A DNA stretch of 64,000 nucleotides, from NCBI RefSeq assembly GCF_014337195.1, contig NZ_CP060634.1, forward strand, positions 806,001 to 870,000. The letters are read 5' to 3'. The DNA comes from Qiania dongpingensis. Lineage in GTDB: Bacteria > Bacillota > Clostridia > Lachnospirales > Lachnospiraceae. Below are positions 9,125-18,598 of the stretch, piece by piece; positions within the stretch are counted from its first letter, which is position 1, and each line of letters opens with the position of its first letter. Both the position numbers and the translations under genes were made by a program. The notes beneath the pieces are model-generated. The model was not told the origin of the DNA, did no database searches, and saw only the letters and a list, made by a program, of their open reading frames with translations.

Positions 9125-9721
9125 ATGCCAAGATTCAGCGATACGGAGAAAAAAATGATAAGACAAAAATTGATGCAGGAGGGTGAACGGCTGTTTACTT
9201 CATTCGGCATTAAAAAGGTGTCCATTGATGAAATCGTACGGGCCGCCGGCATCGCCAAAGGTTCCTTCTATTCCTTTTATCCCAGCAAAGAGCATCTTTA
9301 TATGGATATCGCAGGAAATCTGCAGACAAAAATGTGGCGGGAAATGGATGAATTTCTGGATGAAAACCGCTCTTTGCCGCCGAGAGAACTCTGCAGACAG
9401 TGCTTTCTCTGGATGTTTCAGGCGCTTAAACGTTATCCCATGCTAAAACAAGCAGACGGCGAGACGGCTGAACATCTGTACCGCAAGCTTCCCCGCGAAG
9501 TAATCGAAGCGCATACAAAGGATGACAGCTGCGAGCTGATCAGGCTGCAGGAATACGGCGTTCATTTTACATGCGGAATTGAGACTGCCGCAAAAACATT
9601 ACAGACGCTCGCGGTCAGCTTCCTCAATCTGCAGCAGGACGATTCCTCCGATCAGCAGGCCGTAATGAGAATCATTTTAGACGGCGTATTGAAGGAGATC
9701 ATAAGCGATGAAAGTGATTGA
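9125..9721 (+). CDS. TetR/AcrR-family regulator of an ABC exporter operon
   Basis: 198 residues; ATG preceded by TTGGAGG. The N-terminal helix-turn-helix VSIDEIVRAAGIAKGSFYSFYPSKEHLY is a standard TetR DNA-binding domain (GSFYSFYxSKExL). The C-terminal part is helical with no recognisable ligand pocket. It is the first gene of a four-gene operon and overlaps the ATPase gene by 14 bp. The inverted repeat upstream suggests it represses its own operon; the inducer is unknown. Confidence 0.9.
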   Translation: MPRFSDTEKKMIRQKLMQEGERLFTSFGIKKVSIDEIVRAAGIAKGSFYSFYPSKEHLYMDIAGNLQTKMWREMDEFLDENRSLPPRELCRQCFLWMFQALKRYPMLKQADGETAEHLYRKLPREVIEAHTKDDSCELIRLQEYGVHFTCGIETAAKTLQTLAVSFLNLQQDDSSDQQAVMRIILDGVLKEIISDESD

Positions 9722-10565
9722 GGTGCAGAATGTATTTCTAAAATATCCCTCTTCTAAATACGATACCATCAGGGGAATTACCTTTGATGTAAGACAAGGG
9801 GAAATCTTTGGTTTTCTTGGTCCGTCCGGCGCTGGAAAAAGCACCATGCAGAAAATACTGACGGGAACCCTTCGGGATTACCGCGGCAGTGTTCGTGTTT
9901 TTGGTACGGAGATGAAGCACAGGGCACACGACTATTATGAACATATAGGCGTAGATTTTGAATTTCCTAACTTTTACAGTAAATTTACGGCCATGGAAAA
10001 CCTGACTTATTTTGCTTCCCTCTATTCCCGCAGGACAAGTGATCCTCTGGAGCTTTTGGAAAAGGTAGGGCTTCAGCATGATGGTTACAAAAAAGTTTCA
10101 AGCTATTCTAAAGGCATGAAGATGAGGCTTGGTTTTGTACGCTCTCTGCTCCATGATCCCAAGCTTCTTTTTCTGGATGAACCGACCAGCGGTCTTGATC
10201 CTGCAAACGCAAGAATATTAAAGGATATGATCCTGGAACAAAAAAAGATGGGCAAGACCATCCTTTTAACAACTCACAACATGCATGACGCAGAGGAGCT
10301 CTGCGACCGTGTCGCATTTATTGCCGGCGGAACGATCAAGGCAATCGATACACCGCATGCTTTACGCAAGTGCAAAGCAGACACAAAAGTAGAATACCGG
10401 TTTTTGGACAATGAAAAAGAGAAACAAAACGTATGTGCTCTTTCCGATTTGGCCCATGCTGAGGACTTTCAGGCCGCGCTGCAAAAAGGTACTCTGACAA
10501 GTATCCATTCTAAAGAACAGACGCTTGAGGATATATTTATTGAGCTGACAGGAAGGGGCCTGTAA
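9708..10565 (+). CDS. ABC exporter ATP-binding protein
   Basis: 285 residues. Walker A GPSGAGKST near residue 40, signature motif SSYSKGMKMRLG near 135, Walker B LLFLDEPTSGLDP near 155 and the switch histidine in TTHNMHD near 188. The signature reads YSKGM instead of LSGGQ, common in CcmA/DrrA-type export ATPases. About 80 residues after the core form the usual accessory domain of this type. It would power the two membrane proteins that follow. Substrate unknown; a toxic amphiphile or peptide is a reasonable guess given TetR control. Confidence 0.92.
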   Translation: MKVIEVQNVFLKYPSSKYDTIRGITFDVRQGEIFGFLGPSGAGKSTMQKILTGTLRDYRGSVRVFGTEMKHRAHDYYEHIGVDFEFPNFYSKFTAMENLTYFASLYSRRTSDPLELLEKVGLQHDGYKKVSSYSKGMKMRLGFVRSLLHDPKLLFLDEPTSGLDPANARILKDMILEQKKMGKTILLTTHNMHDAEELCDRVAFIAGGTIKAIDTPHALRKCKADTKVEYRFLDNEKEKQNVCALSDLAHAEDFQAALQKGTLTSIHSKEQTLEDIFIELTGRGL

Positions 10566-11266
10566 TGAGATTCCTAAATACCTTGAAAAACGATATCCAT
10601 TTCCAGATAAAATATGGTTTTTATTTTCTGTATGCTTTTTTCAGCCTGGTCTATATCGCCGTGCTGCTGGTAATCCCGCCAGAATATAAAAAGATAACAG
10701 CCTCCCTCGTCATTTTGACTGATCCCGCAATGCTTGGCCTTTTCTTTATCGGCGGGATATGGCTTCTGGAAAAAGGAGAAGGCCTCCACAGCTTTTGGAG
10801 TATTTCTCCCCTCCGTACCGTAGAGTATGTATTATCAAAGTCCCTATCCCTGGCATTACTATCAACGATATCGGCCGACCTCATCATACTGGCTTCCATG
10901 AAAGGCCCGATCCATTTCTTTTTCTTGTCTTTCAGTGTATTCACAGGAGCCGTCGTCTTTAATCTCATAGGCCTGACAGCCGCGTCTTATGCCCGCTCGG
11001 TAAATCATTATATGATGATCGTCGCACTTCCCACAGTGCTTTTGTCAATGCCGCCTGTACTGACAGCGTTTGGAATAGCTCATCCTCTTTTGGAGCTGTT
11101 TCCGGGGACGGCGCTGTGGCGTTTGCTGGCCGCTTCCATCGATTCGGGGAAAGTTTTTAGCTGCCGGATGTGGATTAGTCTGATTCTCTGGCTCGCCGCC
11201 GCATTATTTTTCACAAACAAGCGCATTGGAACCGCCCTGCGGTCAGAAGGAGAGAAAAACACTTGA
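10565..11266 (+). CDS. ABC-2 type exporter permease, first subunit
   Basis: 233 residues with about six hydrophobic segments (for example FLYAFFSLVYIAVLLVI near the N-terminus and FTGAVVFNLIGLTAASY in the middle), ending in a basic tail. The start overlaps the ATPase stop as TAATG, so expression is coupled. It lacks sequence motifs but has the size and topology of ABC-2 membrane subunits such as those of fluoroquinolone or lantibiotic exporters. Probably forms a heterodimer with the next product. Confidence 0.85.
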   Translation: MRFLNTLKNDIHFQIKYGFYFLYAFFSLVYIAVLLVIPPEYKKITASLVILTDPAMLGLFFIGGIWLLEKGEGLHSFWSISPLRTVEYVLSKSLSLALLSTISADLIILASMKGPIHFFFLSFSVFTGAVVFNLIGLTAASYARSVNHYMMIVALPTVLLSMPPVLTAFGIAHPLLELFPGTALWRLLAASIDSGKVFSCRMWISLILWLAAALFFTNKRIGTALRSEGEKNT

Positions 11267-11970
11267 AACAGACAATGAGGCTTTTTAAAATAGGCTTAAA
11301 ACAGATTTCAAAGGATGGCATGCTGATCGTCCTTATTCCAGCGCCGTTTCTGGCCGGGGTCTTTTTTAAGTTCGTCATTCCCTTTCTCAACCATATCCTG
11401 ACAGCCAAATACCAGTTCTCCATTATCGCCTGGTATGGCCTGGCGGACGGTATGATGATCTGCCTGACTCCTATATTCACAGCAATAATATCGGCATTTT
11501 TGCTTTTAGAAGAACGGGATGAGGGCTTGAGCGCATTTTACCAGATCACTCCTGCGGAGGGGTATTCCTATTTATCTGCGCGCATTGGAATTCCCATGAT
11601 ATGGGCTTTTGCTGCCACGATAACTGTTTCTTTCCTGTTAAACCTCTCATCCTTATCGCTGCAGATTATTTTTTTATCCTCCATCATCAGCAGTCTTACC
11701 GGAATCTCTTTAGCGATGATGGTCGCATCCATCGCCGGAAACCGTGTAGAGGGACTTGCACTTTCAAAAATGATGGGACTCAGCTTTATGGGACTCATTT
11801 TAGTATGGTTTGTGCCTGCCCCATATCACTATTTCATGGCTTTTCTCCCATCCTTCTGGATAGGGAAGCTCCTGGCAGACGGAGCAGATTTCTTTATGTT
11901 CCTGCTTGGAGTGTTAACCAGCTTTATCTGGATAGCTTTATTCACAAGAAGATTTTTGAAAAGAGTATGA
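11263..11970 (+). CDS. ABC-2 type exporter permease, second subunit
   Basis: 235 residues from a TTG at 11263 that overlaps the preceding TGA (TTGA); AGAAGGAGAG lies 8 bases ahead, supporting TTG over the ATG four codons later. Six hydrophobic stretches are visible (for example ALSKMMGLSFMGLILVWFVP), ending in a basic tail FTRRFLKRV. Similar in size and layout to its neighbour, consistent with a two-permease ABC-2 exporter. No clear forward terminator follows; the hairpin at 12020-12057 has its T-run on the other strand. Confidence 0.85.
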   Translation: MKQTMRLFKIGLKQISKDGMLIVLIPAPFLAGVFFKFVIPFLNHILTAKYQFSIIAWYGLADGMMICLTPIFTAIISAFLLLEERDEGLSAFYQITPAEGYSYLSARIGIPMIWAFAATITVSFLLNLSSLSLQIIFLSSIISSLTGISLAMMVASIAGNRVEGLALSKMMGLSFMGLILVWFVPAPYHYFMAFLPSFWIGKLLADGADFFMFLLGVLTSFIWIALFTRRFLKRV

Positions 11971-12019
11971 CAACACCGGGGCACTCCCCCGACAACCCCC
12001 GCCTATTGCGGGTGAACAT

Positions 12020-12057
12020 AAAAAAAGTGACAGAAAGGGAAATCCCTATTCTGTCAC
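12020..12057 (-). terminator. Intrinsic terminator of the arsR gene
   Basis: On the minus strand GTGACAGAAtAGGG / CCCTtTTCTGTCAC forms a long stem followed by seven T. The arsR stop codon (12046-12048) lies inside the hairpin. Confidence 0.85.
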
Positions 12058-12414
12058 ATGATCAAAACCTTGATTTAATATAGTCATTACATGTTCATCC
12101 GCCAGCGAATAAAAAACGGTTTTTCCGTCGCGCCGGAACTTCACCAGGGAACTCTGCTTTAGTATCCGAAGCTGATGAGAAATGGAGCTTTGGCTCATGC
12201 AAAGGAGCTGGGCGATATCACATACGCACATCTCATGCTCCAGAAGAACATATAAGATCTTGACCCGGGTGGGGTCGCCGAAAATCTTGAATAATTCTGC
12301 CAGGCGGATGAGAATTTCTTCATCCGGCGTCTGCTTTTTTAAAGAGGCGATCAGTTCAGGATTTGCATGGATATAGTCGCAGACCGGCACCTCAAATTCT
12401 TCCTTTTGTTTCAT
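12046..12414 (-). CDS. ArsR/SmtB-family metal-sensing repressor
   Basis: 122 residues; start ATG at 12414 with GGAGGT 8 bases upstream. A winged helix (GDPTRVKILYVLL then SQSSISHQLRILKQ) identifies ArsR/SmtB. Two metal-site types are present: cysteines C12 and C63-x-C65 (CVCD, the alpha-3N Cd/Pb/As-type site of CadC) and a C-terminal D106-x-H108 ... H119-x-x-E122 (the alpha-5 Zn/Co site of SmtB/CzrA). The CadC family is known to hold both. No metal transporter is adjacent on either side, so the regulated gene is probably elsewhere; the CDF exporter at 56.9-57.8 kb is a candidate only by function. Confidence 0.92.
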   Translation of the reverse strand: MKQKEEFEVPVCDYIHANPELIASLKKQTPDEEILIRLAELFKIFGDPTRVKILYVLLEHEMCVCDIAQLLCMSQSSISHQLRILKQSSLVKFRRDGKTVFYSLADEHVMTILNQGFDHVTE

Positions 12415-12530
12415 CCATGTTACCTCCGTTTATCATATCAAATATGGAATCCTGACAAAATATCAACAACATAAGTCTACTACCGGTCCGGAAAACTGTC
12501 AACCAGATTCCCTGGGTAAAGCTTTAAGAC

Positions 12531-13589
12531 TCAAGGTTTTACAGCAAATTTCAAAACATCTTCTCTTTTATTTTCAAATATATCATATGCCCCCATGATT
12601 TCTTCCAGGCGGCATCTGTGGGTGATCAGGAAACTGGGATCCAGCCTGCCGCAGGCTATCAGATCCATGATCTCCTGGCAGTCGCTTCCATCCACTCCTC
12701 CGGTCTTAAAGGTAAGATTTTTTCCATACATTTGGGGAAGGGGAAGAATCTGGTCCTCTTCATACATCGCCACTACGACCACGACCGCGTTCGGCCTCGC
12801 CGTCTTCCAGGCCAGTTCAAATGTATCGCTGCCTCCCGCTGCCTCAAATACGGCGTCAGCGCCTCTTCCATGAGTCTCTTCCAGGATTCTCTTTACCACA
12901 TCCTCTCTTCCGGGGGACAGAATTATATCCGCCAGCCCCTGCTCTTTTGCAGTCTCCAGTCTTTTCCTATCTGTATCCAGTGCAATGATCTTTGACGGAC
13001 TGTACAGTCTTGCACACATCATCGTACACAGCCCTGTAGGGCCGGCTCCGATGACCACCGCCGTATCTGCGGGCTTAAGCTCCCCCAGCTTCGCCGCCCA
13101 ATAGCCCGTGGACAGAATATCTCCTGTAAACAAAGCCTGTTCGTCCGTCACGTTCTCAGGAATAGCTGTCAGAGTGTTGTCGGCAAAAGGTATTCTGACA
13201 TATTCTGCCTGCCCTCCGTCTATCCGGCATCCCAGTGCCCATCCGCCGTTCTCATTGGTGCAATTATTCACAAATCCTCTTTTGCAGTAAAAGCATTCTC
13301 CACAGAAAGTCTCTACATTTACAGCCACCCGGTCTCCTGGCTTTATCTGTTTCACCGCTTCTCCGGTTTCAGTCACGGTTCCTATGAATTCATGTCCCAG
13401 TATGACCCCGGGCACCGCCCTCGGGACCGCTCCGTGCTTAATATGGATATCGCTGGAGCATATGGTAGTAAGAGTCACTTTTACAATTGCGTCTTCTTTA
13501 TCCTGGATAACCGGACGCTCCCTTGTCTGCAGCGTCACATTTTCTCTGCCTACATAGACCACGGCCAGCATCTTTTCCTTCTCCCGCAT
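12531..13589 (-). CDS. Zinc-dependent medium-chain alcohol dehydrogenase
   Basis: 352 residues. The catalytic zinc ligands appear as C43 (TTICSSDIH) and GHE near residue 66; the structural zinc loop is CGECFYCKRGFVNNC near 95-109. A Rossmann motif GAGPTG follows near 178, with an acidic residue after the second strand (IALDTD), suggesting NAD+ rather than NADP+. It should oxidise or reduce a secondary alcohol or polyol in the cytosol; the exact substrate is unclear. AGGAG precedes the start. It is a monocistronic unit between arsR and a convergent-free gap. Confidence 0.88.
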   Translation of the reverse strand: MREKEKMLAVVYVGRENVTLQTRERPVIQDKEDAIVKVTLTTICSSDIHIKHGAVPRAVPGVILGHEFIGTVTETGEAVKQIKPGDRVAVNVETFCGECFYCKRGFVNNCTNENGGWALGCRIDGGQAEYVRIPFADNTLTAIPENVTDEQALFTGDILSTGYWAAKLGELKPADTAVVIGAGPTGLCTMMCARLYSPSKIIALDTDRKRLETAKEQGLADIILSPGREDVVKRILEETHGRGADAVFEAAGGSDTFELAWKTARPNAVVVVVAMYEEDQILPLPQMYGKNLTFKTGGVDGSDCQEIMDLIACGRLDPSFLITHRCRLEEIMGAYDIFENKREDVLKFAVKP

Positions 13590-13763
13590 ATCTGTTCTCC
13601 TAACTATCCTGTTTCTTTAAAGCCTTACCGGCTCTGCTGAAACATTTATCTTATATACAGTATAACAGAGCCGCTCGGGCAAGTCCAGTTTCCCTATCCT
13701 TCATGAGTTTACATATCCTTACGTTTCTGTTATGATGAAAAGAACTTATTAAGGAGGTACAAA

Positions 13764-14537
13764 ATGATACCTATTGAACGTGATAATATCGGTTCTATCC
13801 TTCCCCTCTTTGAAGGCTGGAATGAAACCATGATCTGGTCATGCCTTCAGGGCTATATGGGAAAAGCGTGGGCCGACTCGGCAGAATCTCCCCGTTCTGC
13901 CAGGATCATCGTTGGAGATTTTTGTTGTCTGGCGGGCCTTCCTTGCCCGGAGCTGATTCCCGCTCTTTCAGAGAATCTTCCTCATTACCCGGCGCTGCTC
14001 ATCCCTCAGGACCTCTCATGGGAAACGTGTATCGAACAGACATGTGGATCTTTCGTTTCCAAGTTCCAGAGGTATTCCATAAAAAAAGAACCGGGCATAT
14101 TTGACCGTGACCGGCTCCTCTCTTATGTAAACGCCATCCCTGACGATTATCAGCTGACCATGATCGATGAATCGCTTTATCACATGGCCCTGGATGAAGA
14201 ATGGTCCAAAGATCTCTGCTCCAACTTTTCTTCTTACCAGCAATATCAGTCCATGGGAATTGGAGCTGCCGCCCTTTATAAAGGCCGTCTGGTTTCCGGA
14301 GCCTCCTCCTATGCTGTATATCGGGAAGGCATAGAAATCGAAGTGGATACCAAAAGGGAACATCGGAACAGGGGGCTTGCCTGTGCCTGCGCTTCTCTTC
14401 TGATTCTCCGATGTATGGAACGGAACCTCTATCCAAGCTGGGACGCCCACGATCTTCGCTCCGTCTCCCTTGCCGAAAAACTTGGTTATCATCGGGATAC
14501 AGCTTATACTGCCTATCTCTATGAACCAAAAAAATAA
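13764..14537 (+). CDS. GNAT-family acetyltransferase (GNAT_acetyltr_2-like)
   Basis: 257 residues; AAGGAGGT precedes the ATG. The C-terminal half holds the GNAT acyl-CoA region: GAAALYKGRLVSGASSYAVY, then IEVDTKREHRNRGLACACASLLI (the R/QxxGxG/A-type loop) and a final AEKLGYHRDTAYTAYLY, which matches the closing strand of GNAT folds. The N-terminal half (about 120 residues) is typical of the Firmicutes family with an extra domain. Substrate unknown. It stands alone, facing asd across a shared terminator. Confidence 0.8.
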   Translation: MIPIERDNIGSILPLFEGWNETMIWSCLQGYMGKAWADSAESPRSARIIVGDFCCLAGLPCPELIPALSENLPHYPALLIPQDLSWETCIEQTCGSFVSKFQRYSIKKEPGIFDRDRLLSYVNAIPDDYQLTMIDESLYHMALDEEWSKDLCSNFSSYQQYQSMGIGAAALYKGRLVSGASSYAVYREGIEIEVDTKREHRNRGLACACASLLILRCMERNLYPSWDAHDLRSVSLAEKLGYHRDTAYTAYLYEPKK

Positions 14538-14580
14538 AAGGACCGCCAGAGTCTGATGACCAGATTCCGGCGGTCTTTTT
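14538..14580. terminator. Bidirectional intrinsic terminator between GNAT gene and asd
   Basis: Stem GACCGCCaGA / TCcGGCGGTC with a loop, T-run after it on the plus strand and a long T-rich tract on the minus strand. It serves the two convergent genes. Confidence 0.85.
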
Positions 14581-14633
14581 ACTTAGGGGTACTGCTTATA
14601 TAATGAAATTAGTAACCGAAAATAATTCTATAA

Positions 14634-15725
14634 TCACTTCTTCGTGATATATCCTTTCGCCGTCAGAAGCTCCGCGCAGAGAATCGCGCCTCCCGCTGCA
14701 CCTCTGACCGTATTATGGGACAGTCCCACGAATTTATAGTCAAATACCGTGTCCTCTCTCAGACGTCCCAATGTCACACCCATGCCGTTTTCATAGTCAC
14801 GGTCCAGCTTCACCTGGGGACGGTTGTCTTCTTCAAAATATTTGAGGAACGGCTTCGGTGCGCTGGGAAGGCCGAGCTTCTGGGGCTCACCTTCGAACTT
14901 CGCCCAGCGGTCCAGAATCTCTTCCTTAGAGGGCTTCTTATCAAAGGTCACAAATACGGCCGCCGTATGTCCATTGGACACCGGAACACGGATACACTGG
15001 GACGTGATCACCGGCCCCTCCGCCTTCTTGATGACGCCGTCTTCTACCTTTCCCCATATTTTCAAAGGCTCCTGCTCTGATTTTTCTTCTTCGCCGCCTA
15101 TATAGGGAATCACATTGTCGATCATCTCCGGCCAGTCTTTGAAGGTCTTTCCTGCGCCGGAAATAGCCTGATATGTAGTCACCACTGCTGTTTTTATTCC
15201 AAACTCGCGAAGCGCATGAAACGCGGGAGTATAGCTCTGAATCGAACAATTGGGCTTTACGGCAATGAAACCTCTCTTTGTTCCAAGACGTTTTTTCTGA
15301 GAATCAATCACCTCCGCGTGCTCCGGATTCAGTTCAGGGATGATCATCGGCACATCCGGAGTCCACCGATGGGCACTGTTATTGGAAACCACCGGCACCT
15401 CGGCCTTCGCGTAAGCCTCTTCAATAGCGCGGATTTCATCCTTCGTCATATCAACTGCACTGAATACAAAGTCCACATCTGCAACCACTTCATCGATGTT
15501 GTGCAGGTCCTTCACCACCAGCTTCTTCACGCCTTCCGGCATGGGGGTATCCAGCTTCCAGCGCTCTCCGACCGCATCCTCATAGGCCTTGCCCGCGCTC
15601 CTGGGGCTAGCCGCCACCGTGACCACGTCATACCAGGGATGATTCTCCAGCAGGGAAATAAAACGCTGGCCGACCATACCTGTCGCGCCTAATACACCAA
15701 CTCTCAGTTTCTCTTTCCTATCCAT
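14634..15725 (-). CDS. asd: Aspartate-semialdehyde dehydrogenase
   Basis: 363 residues from the ATG at 15725, which has AGGAG 8 bases ahead; longer in-frame extensions lack a ribosome site. GVLGATGMVGQRF is the NADP-binding loop, VKPNCSIQ carries the catalytic cysteine, and SNGHTAAVFV holds residues of the substrate region. The sequence is of the archaeal/fungal-like class rather than the E. coli class. It makes aspartate semialdehyde for threonine, methionine and lysine; thrC lies 23 kb away. Monocistronic, ending at the shared terminator 14538-14580. Confidence 0.95.
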   Translation of the reverse strand: MDRKEKLRVGVLGATGMVGQRFISLLENHPWYDVVTVAASPRSAGKAYEDAVGERWKLDTPMPEGVKKLVVKDLHNIDEVVADVDFVFSAVDMTKDEIRAIEEAYAKAEVPVVSNNSAHRWTPDVPMIIPELNPEHAEVIDSQKKRLGTKRGFIAVKPNCSIQSYTPAFHALREFGIKTAVVTTYQAISGAGKTFKDWPEMIDNVIPYIGGEEEKSEQEPLKIWGKVEDGVIKKAEGPVITSQCIRVPVSNGHTAAVFVTFDKKPSKEEILDRWAKFEGEPQKLGLPSAPKPFLKYFEEDNRPQVKLDRDYENGMGVTLGRLREDTVFDYKFVGLSHNTVRGAAGGAILCAELLTAKGYITKK

Positions 15726-15906
15726 CTCATATTCTCCTCGTATTTCATTATATTTGACAAACCGCGCCAACATGTCTTTGTTGCGCGTACATCTGTCTTT
15801 CCTTTGCAGTATTCTACACCATACCGCCGCAAAATGCAAGCACTTTTTTCATATGTACCGATATTTATCAAAGGTGCATTTATCAGCACCGCCTGCGGCA
15901 GATCGC

Positions 15907-18570
15907 CTACAGCTCCGGGATTATCTTAAAAAACTCTTCAAATGTCACGGCCCCGTCCCAGTCATTATGCTTTTCATCAAATACCATATAATAGCGGAAC
16001 CGGCTCCCGGAAGCCTTTTCCCAGGCGCGGCCCAGCATCAGCTTGTCCTTGCTGTTCCAGTTCTCCAGATGTTCTGATTTTGTCTCGACCACGATCAGAT
16101 TTCCTTTGTCCGTAAACACGAGCAAATCCGGATAATGATTCTCAAAGCCGCTGATATTCAAGCCGCGTTTCGCAATATTCCTATGCCACCATACCACATT
16201 CTTAAGACTGGTGAGCACCATGACCATCTTGTGCTCCAGACTGTTCATCCTCTCCTCTCCCGTATATAAAGACATTCCTATGGTCGTGACTGCATGAACA
16301 GGTGAGATCGTCTCCGGCAGCCGGTAATGAGGCCGGCAGGTGATTTTCCCCTGTTCCAGCCACAATTGAAACTGCTTCAGCTGGTGCTCTTTAAGCAGCC
16401 CAAGCACTTTCTTTTTGATAGCCTCCGCATATCCAAAGACCATTTTTTCCAGCTCCGCCAGCTGGTCCCGGTTCATATTATCCACGATCCGGTCTACATA
16501 TTCCGCCAGCTCCAGAGAATCCACCTGATTCAGGCTGCTTAGATGTTTGCAGATGATCTCTTTATGATTCTGGATACGCCTCTCTTCCGGCAGCTTGGAT
16601 AAAATCTCCCGGAAATAGGCCCTTTCCATTTCATTCATTTTAAACGCTTTGGGAACGGCGTCTTCTGAGCCTTCGACATCCACGCGGTACAGTTCCTGGG
16701 AAATATGGTCAAGCCTTATATCGTATGGCTTGCCCTTCAATGTAAATCCTTCCGTCAGGTGCTCCTGGCAAAGCGGCACAAAGCTGGCGCCAGTGATGAT
16801 ATTGTACGGTGTTTCAAGGTAAAATACCGGAATCTGCAGCGCCATTGCCTTTTTTTTGAATTCCGGCTTCATATGGAAAATCTTCATCCTGTCTCTCACC
16901 TCCTGGGGCGGGGTTTCCGGCCAGTCAAAGCTTTCTTCTTTTGTGTGATTTATCTCTTTTTCGTACGCCTTCAGCTGTTCTGAAGCCATCTGCAGCATAG
17001 AAGCGGCACCAAATAAGGGCAGCGGTTCCGTCTGACGCTCGTTCCTCTCCCTGCGTTTTAAAAGCTCCTTCTCCAGCTTCTGGTCATCAAAGTCCAGAAA
17101 TTCCTCTGTCTCTGTTTCCTGTTCTCTTATGGAATCCCGGCCGGTATCCATTCCGCCGGCACACGTTTCTCTGCCTTCCGCTTTTCCCTCCGCTTCCTCA
17201 TAAGTTCCCGGTACCCGGCAGTCCCTGCTGCTGAAGCCGGCGCTGTTAAGCCCCTTTACAATCTCATCCACCGTATTTCGAAAATCATTAGAGGAAGTCA
17301 GGACATAGGACATGTTGAGGGCAGGCACCTCACATTGCTTCGTATAGGGCTGCCGCAGAATCCGGCCAATAACCTGCTCCACATCCACGCGGGAGGTCTT
17401 ATTGGCAAGCGTCGCCAGCACATAGGCAAAGGGGCAGTCCCATCCTTCCTTCAGTGCATTGACTGTGATGATATATCGGATACTGCAGTCCTTCCCGGTC
17501 AGCTCCTTATCCCTGAGCTCATTGACTTCCGCAGTCTTAATCGCGATCTCTCCGGCCGGAACTCCGCTGGCGATGAGTTTTTCTTTAAGCTTCTGGAACG
17601 TGGCGCTGTCTTCTCTCCCCCTGGGCTGCGCCTGGAACAGTACAATGGGCCTTATATATCTCCCGCTCCGCTTTTCCTCTTCCTCCGCCAGTTTCTCCAG
17701 ATTGTTCCGCAGATCTATGGCATCCGCTATGACTTCCGTCTGGCTGTCCCGGTTATATACCACCACCGGCAGCTTTACCATGTGCTCTTCTTTCAGCTGA
17801 GCCGCGTCCACATATGCGATTATATTGCTCTCAGGCCGGGGAGTGGCCGTCAGATCCAGCACAAAGCACGGATTGAAATTTTCCAGCATCTCCAGGCTCA
17901 GACTGCTTCTCGCATGATGGCTCTCATCCACGATCACAAAGGGAGACAGCTGACTTATAACCTGAATCAATGACGTCTTGTCAGCCCCCTTCACCGCATA
18001 CTCCGGCTCGCCAAGGGCTCTCTGGAAGGACAGCAGACTGCTGTTCTCCTGATAAGCCTTTCGTCCCTCTTTCCTGCTGGACCGAAAAGAATCGTAGGAA
18101 AGCACCAGGATGGACAGCTGTTCAGTCACCGTACCATAGTTAAAATTCTTTCCGCCGAGCAGTTCCTCTTTGGTATATACTTCCACCCGTCCGCCGAAAT
18201 CTCCGTCTATTTTCTGTCTGTAAGGATGAGCCGTATCCTTCAGATTTTCAACCGTCTGTTCCAGAATCGTATCGGTAGGCACCAGCCATACCGCCACTTT
18301 TATGCGTTCCGGACTCAGCGCGTCGAACACCGGCTTCAGTGAATTGCATGCCAGATATGTCTTTCCTCCTCCGGTCGGAACCTTAAAGCATACATGAGGT
18401 GTCCTCCGGATGATATTTTGGTAGGCCGGCATACCGTCAGGCCCCAGCCCCACTCCCTGTTCCTCCCATAAATTCTTGTATGCCTCCGAGACCGTCTCCG
18501 CCGTACTCAAAAGCTCCAGAAAGCGGCGCAGCTTCTCTATGACCTTCATCTGGTACTTCTTTATTTCCAT
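15907..18570 (-). CDS. res: Type III restriction enzyme, Res subunit (helicase-nuclease)
   Basis: 887 residues from the ATG at 18570, chosen because GGAG sits 8 bases upstream; a TTG at 18594 and an ATG at 18576 are alternatives. VPTGGGKT near residue 65 is Walker A, VDESHHA the DExH box, DLTATP motif III and VEQVIGRILRQPY motif VI of a superfamily 2 translocase. Near the C-terminus PDLLVF...IVVETKSE fits a PD-(D/E)xK nuclease. With Mod it cuts DNA after ATP-driven communication between inversely oriented unmodified sites. It begins about 28 bp after mod. Confidence 0.95.
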   Translation of the reverse strand: MEIKKYQMKVIEKLRRFLELLSTAETVSEAYKNLWEEQGVGLGPDGMPAYQNIIRRTPHVCFKVPTGGGKTYLACNSLKPVFDALSPERIKVAVWLVPTDTILEQTVENLKDTAHPYRQKIDGDFGGRVEVYTKEELLGGKNFNYGTVTEQLSILVLSYDSFRSSRKEGRKAYQENSSLLSFQRALGEPEYAVKGADKTSLIQVISQLSPFVIVDESHHARSSLSLEMLENFNPCFVLDLTATPRPESNIIAYVDAAQLKEEHMVKLPVVVYNRDSQTEVIADAIDLRNNLEKLAEEEEKRSGRYIRPIVLFQAQPRGREDSATFQKLKEKLIASGVPAGEIAIKTAEVNELRDKELTGKDCSIRYIITVNALKEGWDCPFAYVLATLANKTSRVDVEQVIGRILRQPYTKQCEVPALNMSYVLTSSNDFRNTVDEIVKGLNSAGFSSRDCRVPGTYEEAEGKAEGRETCAGGMDTGRDSIREQETETEEFLDFDDQKLEKELLKRRERNERQTEPLPLFGAASMLQMASEQLKAYEKEINHTKEESFDWPETPPQEVRDRMKIFHMKPEFKKKAMALQIPVFYLETPYNIITGASFVPLCQEHLTEGFTLKGKPYDIRLDHISQELYRVDVEGSEDAVPKAFKMNEMERAYFREILSKLPEERRIQNHKEIICKHLSSLNQVDSLELAEYVDRIVDNMNRDQLAELEKMVFGYAEAIKKKVLGLLKEHQLKQFQLWLEQGKITCRPHYRLPETISPVHAVTTIGMSLYTGEERMNSLEHKMVMVLTSLKNVVWWHRNIAKRGLNISGFENHYPDLLVFTDKGNLIVVETKSEHLENWNSKDKLMLGRAWEKASGSRFRYYMVFDEKHNDWDGAVTFEEFFKIIPEL

Positions 18571-18598
18571 CCGCATTTCTCCTTTGTCCGCCAATTTC

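Noticed and set aside
11970..12020. Forward terminator after the ABC exporter operon
   Set aside because: Only weak GC palindromes without a T-run on the plus strand; the strong hairpin beside it belongs to arsR.
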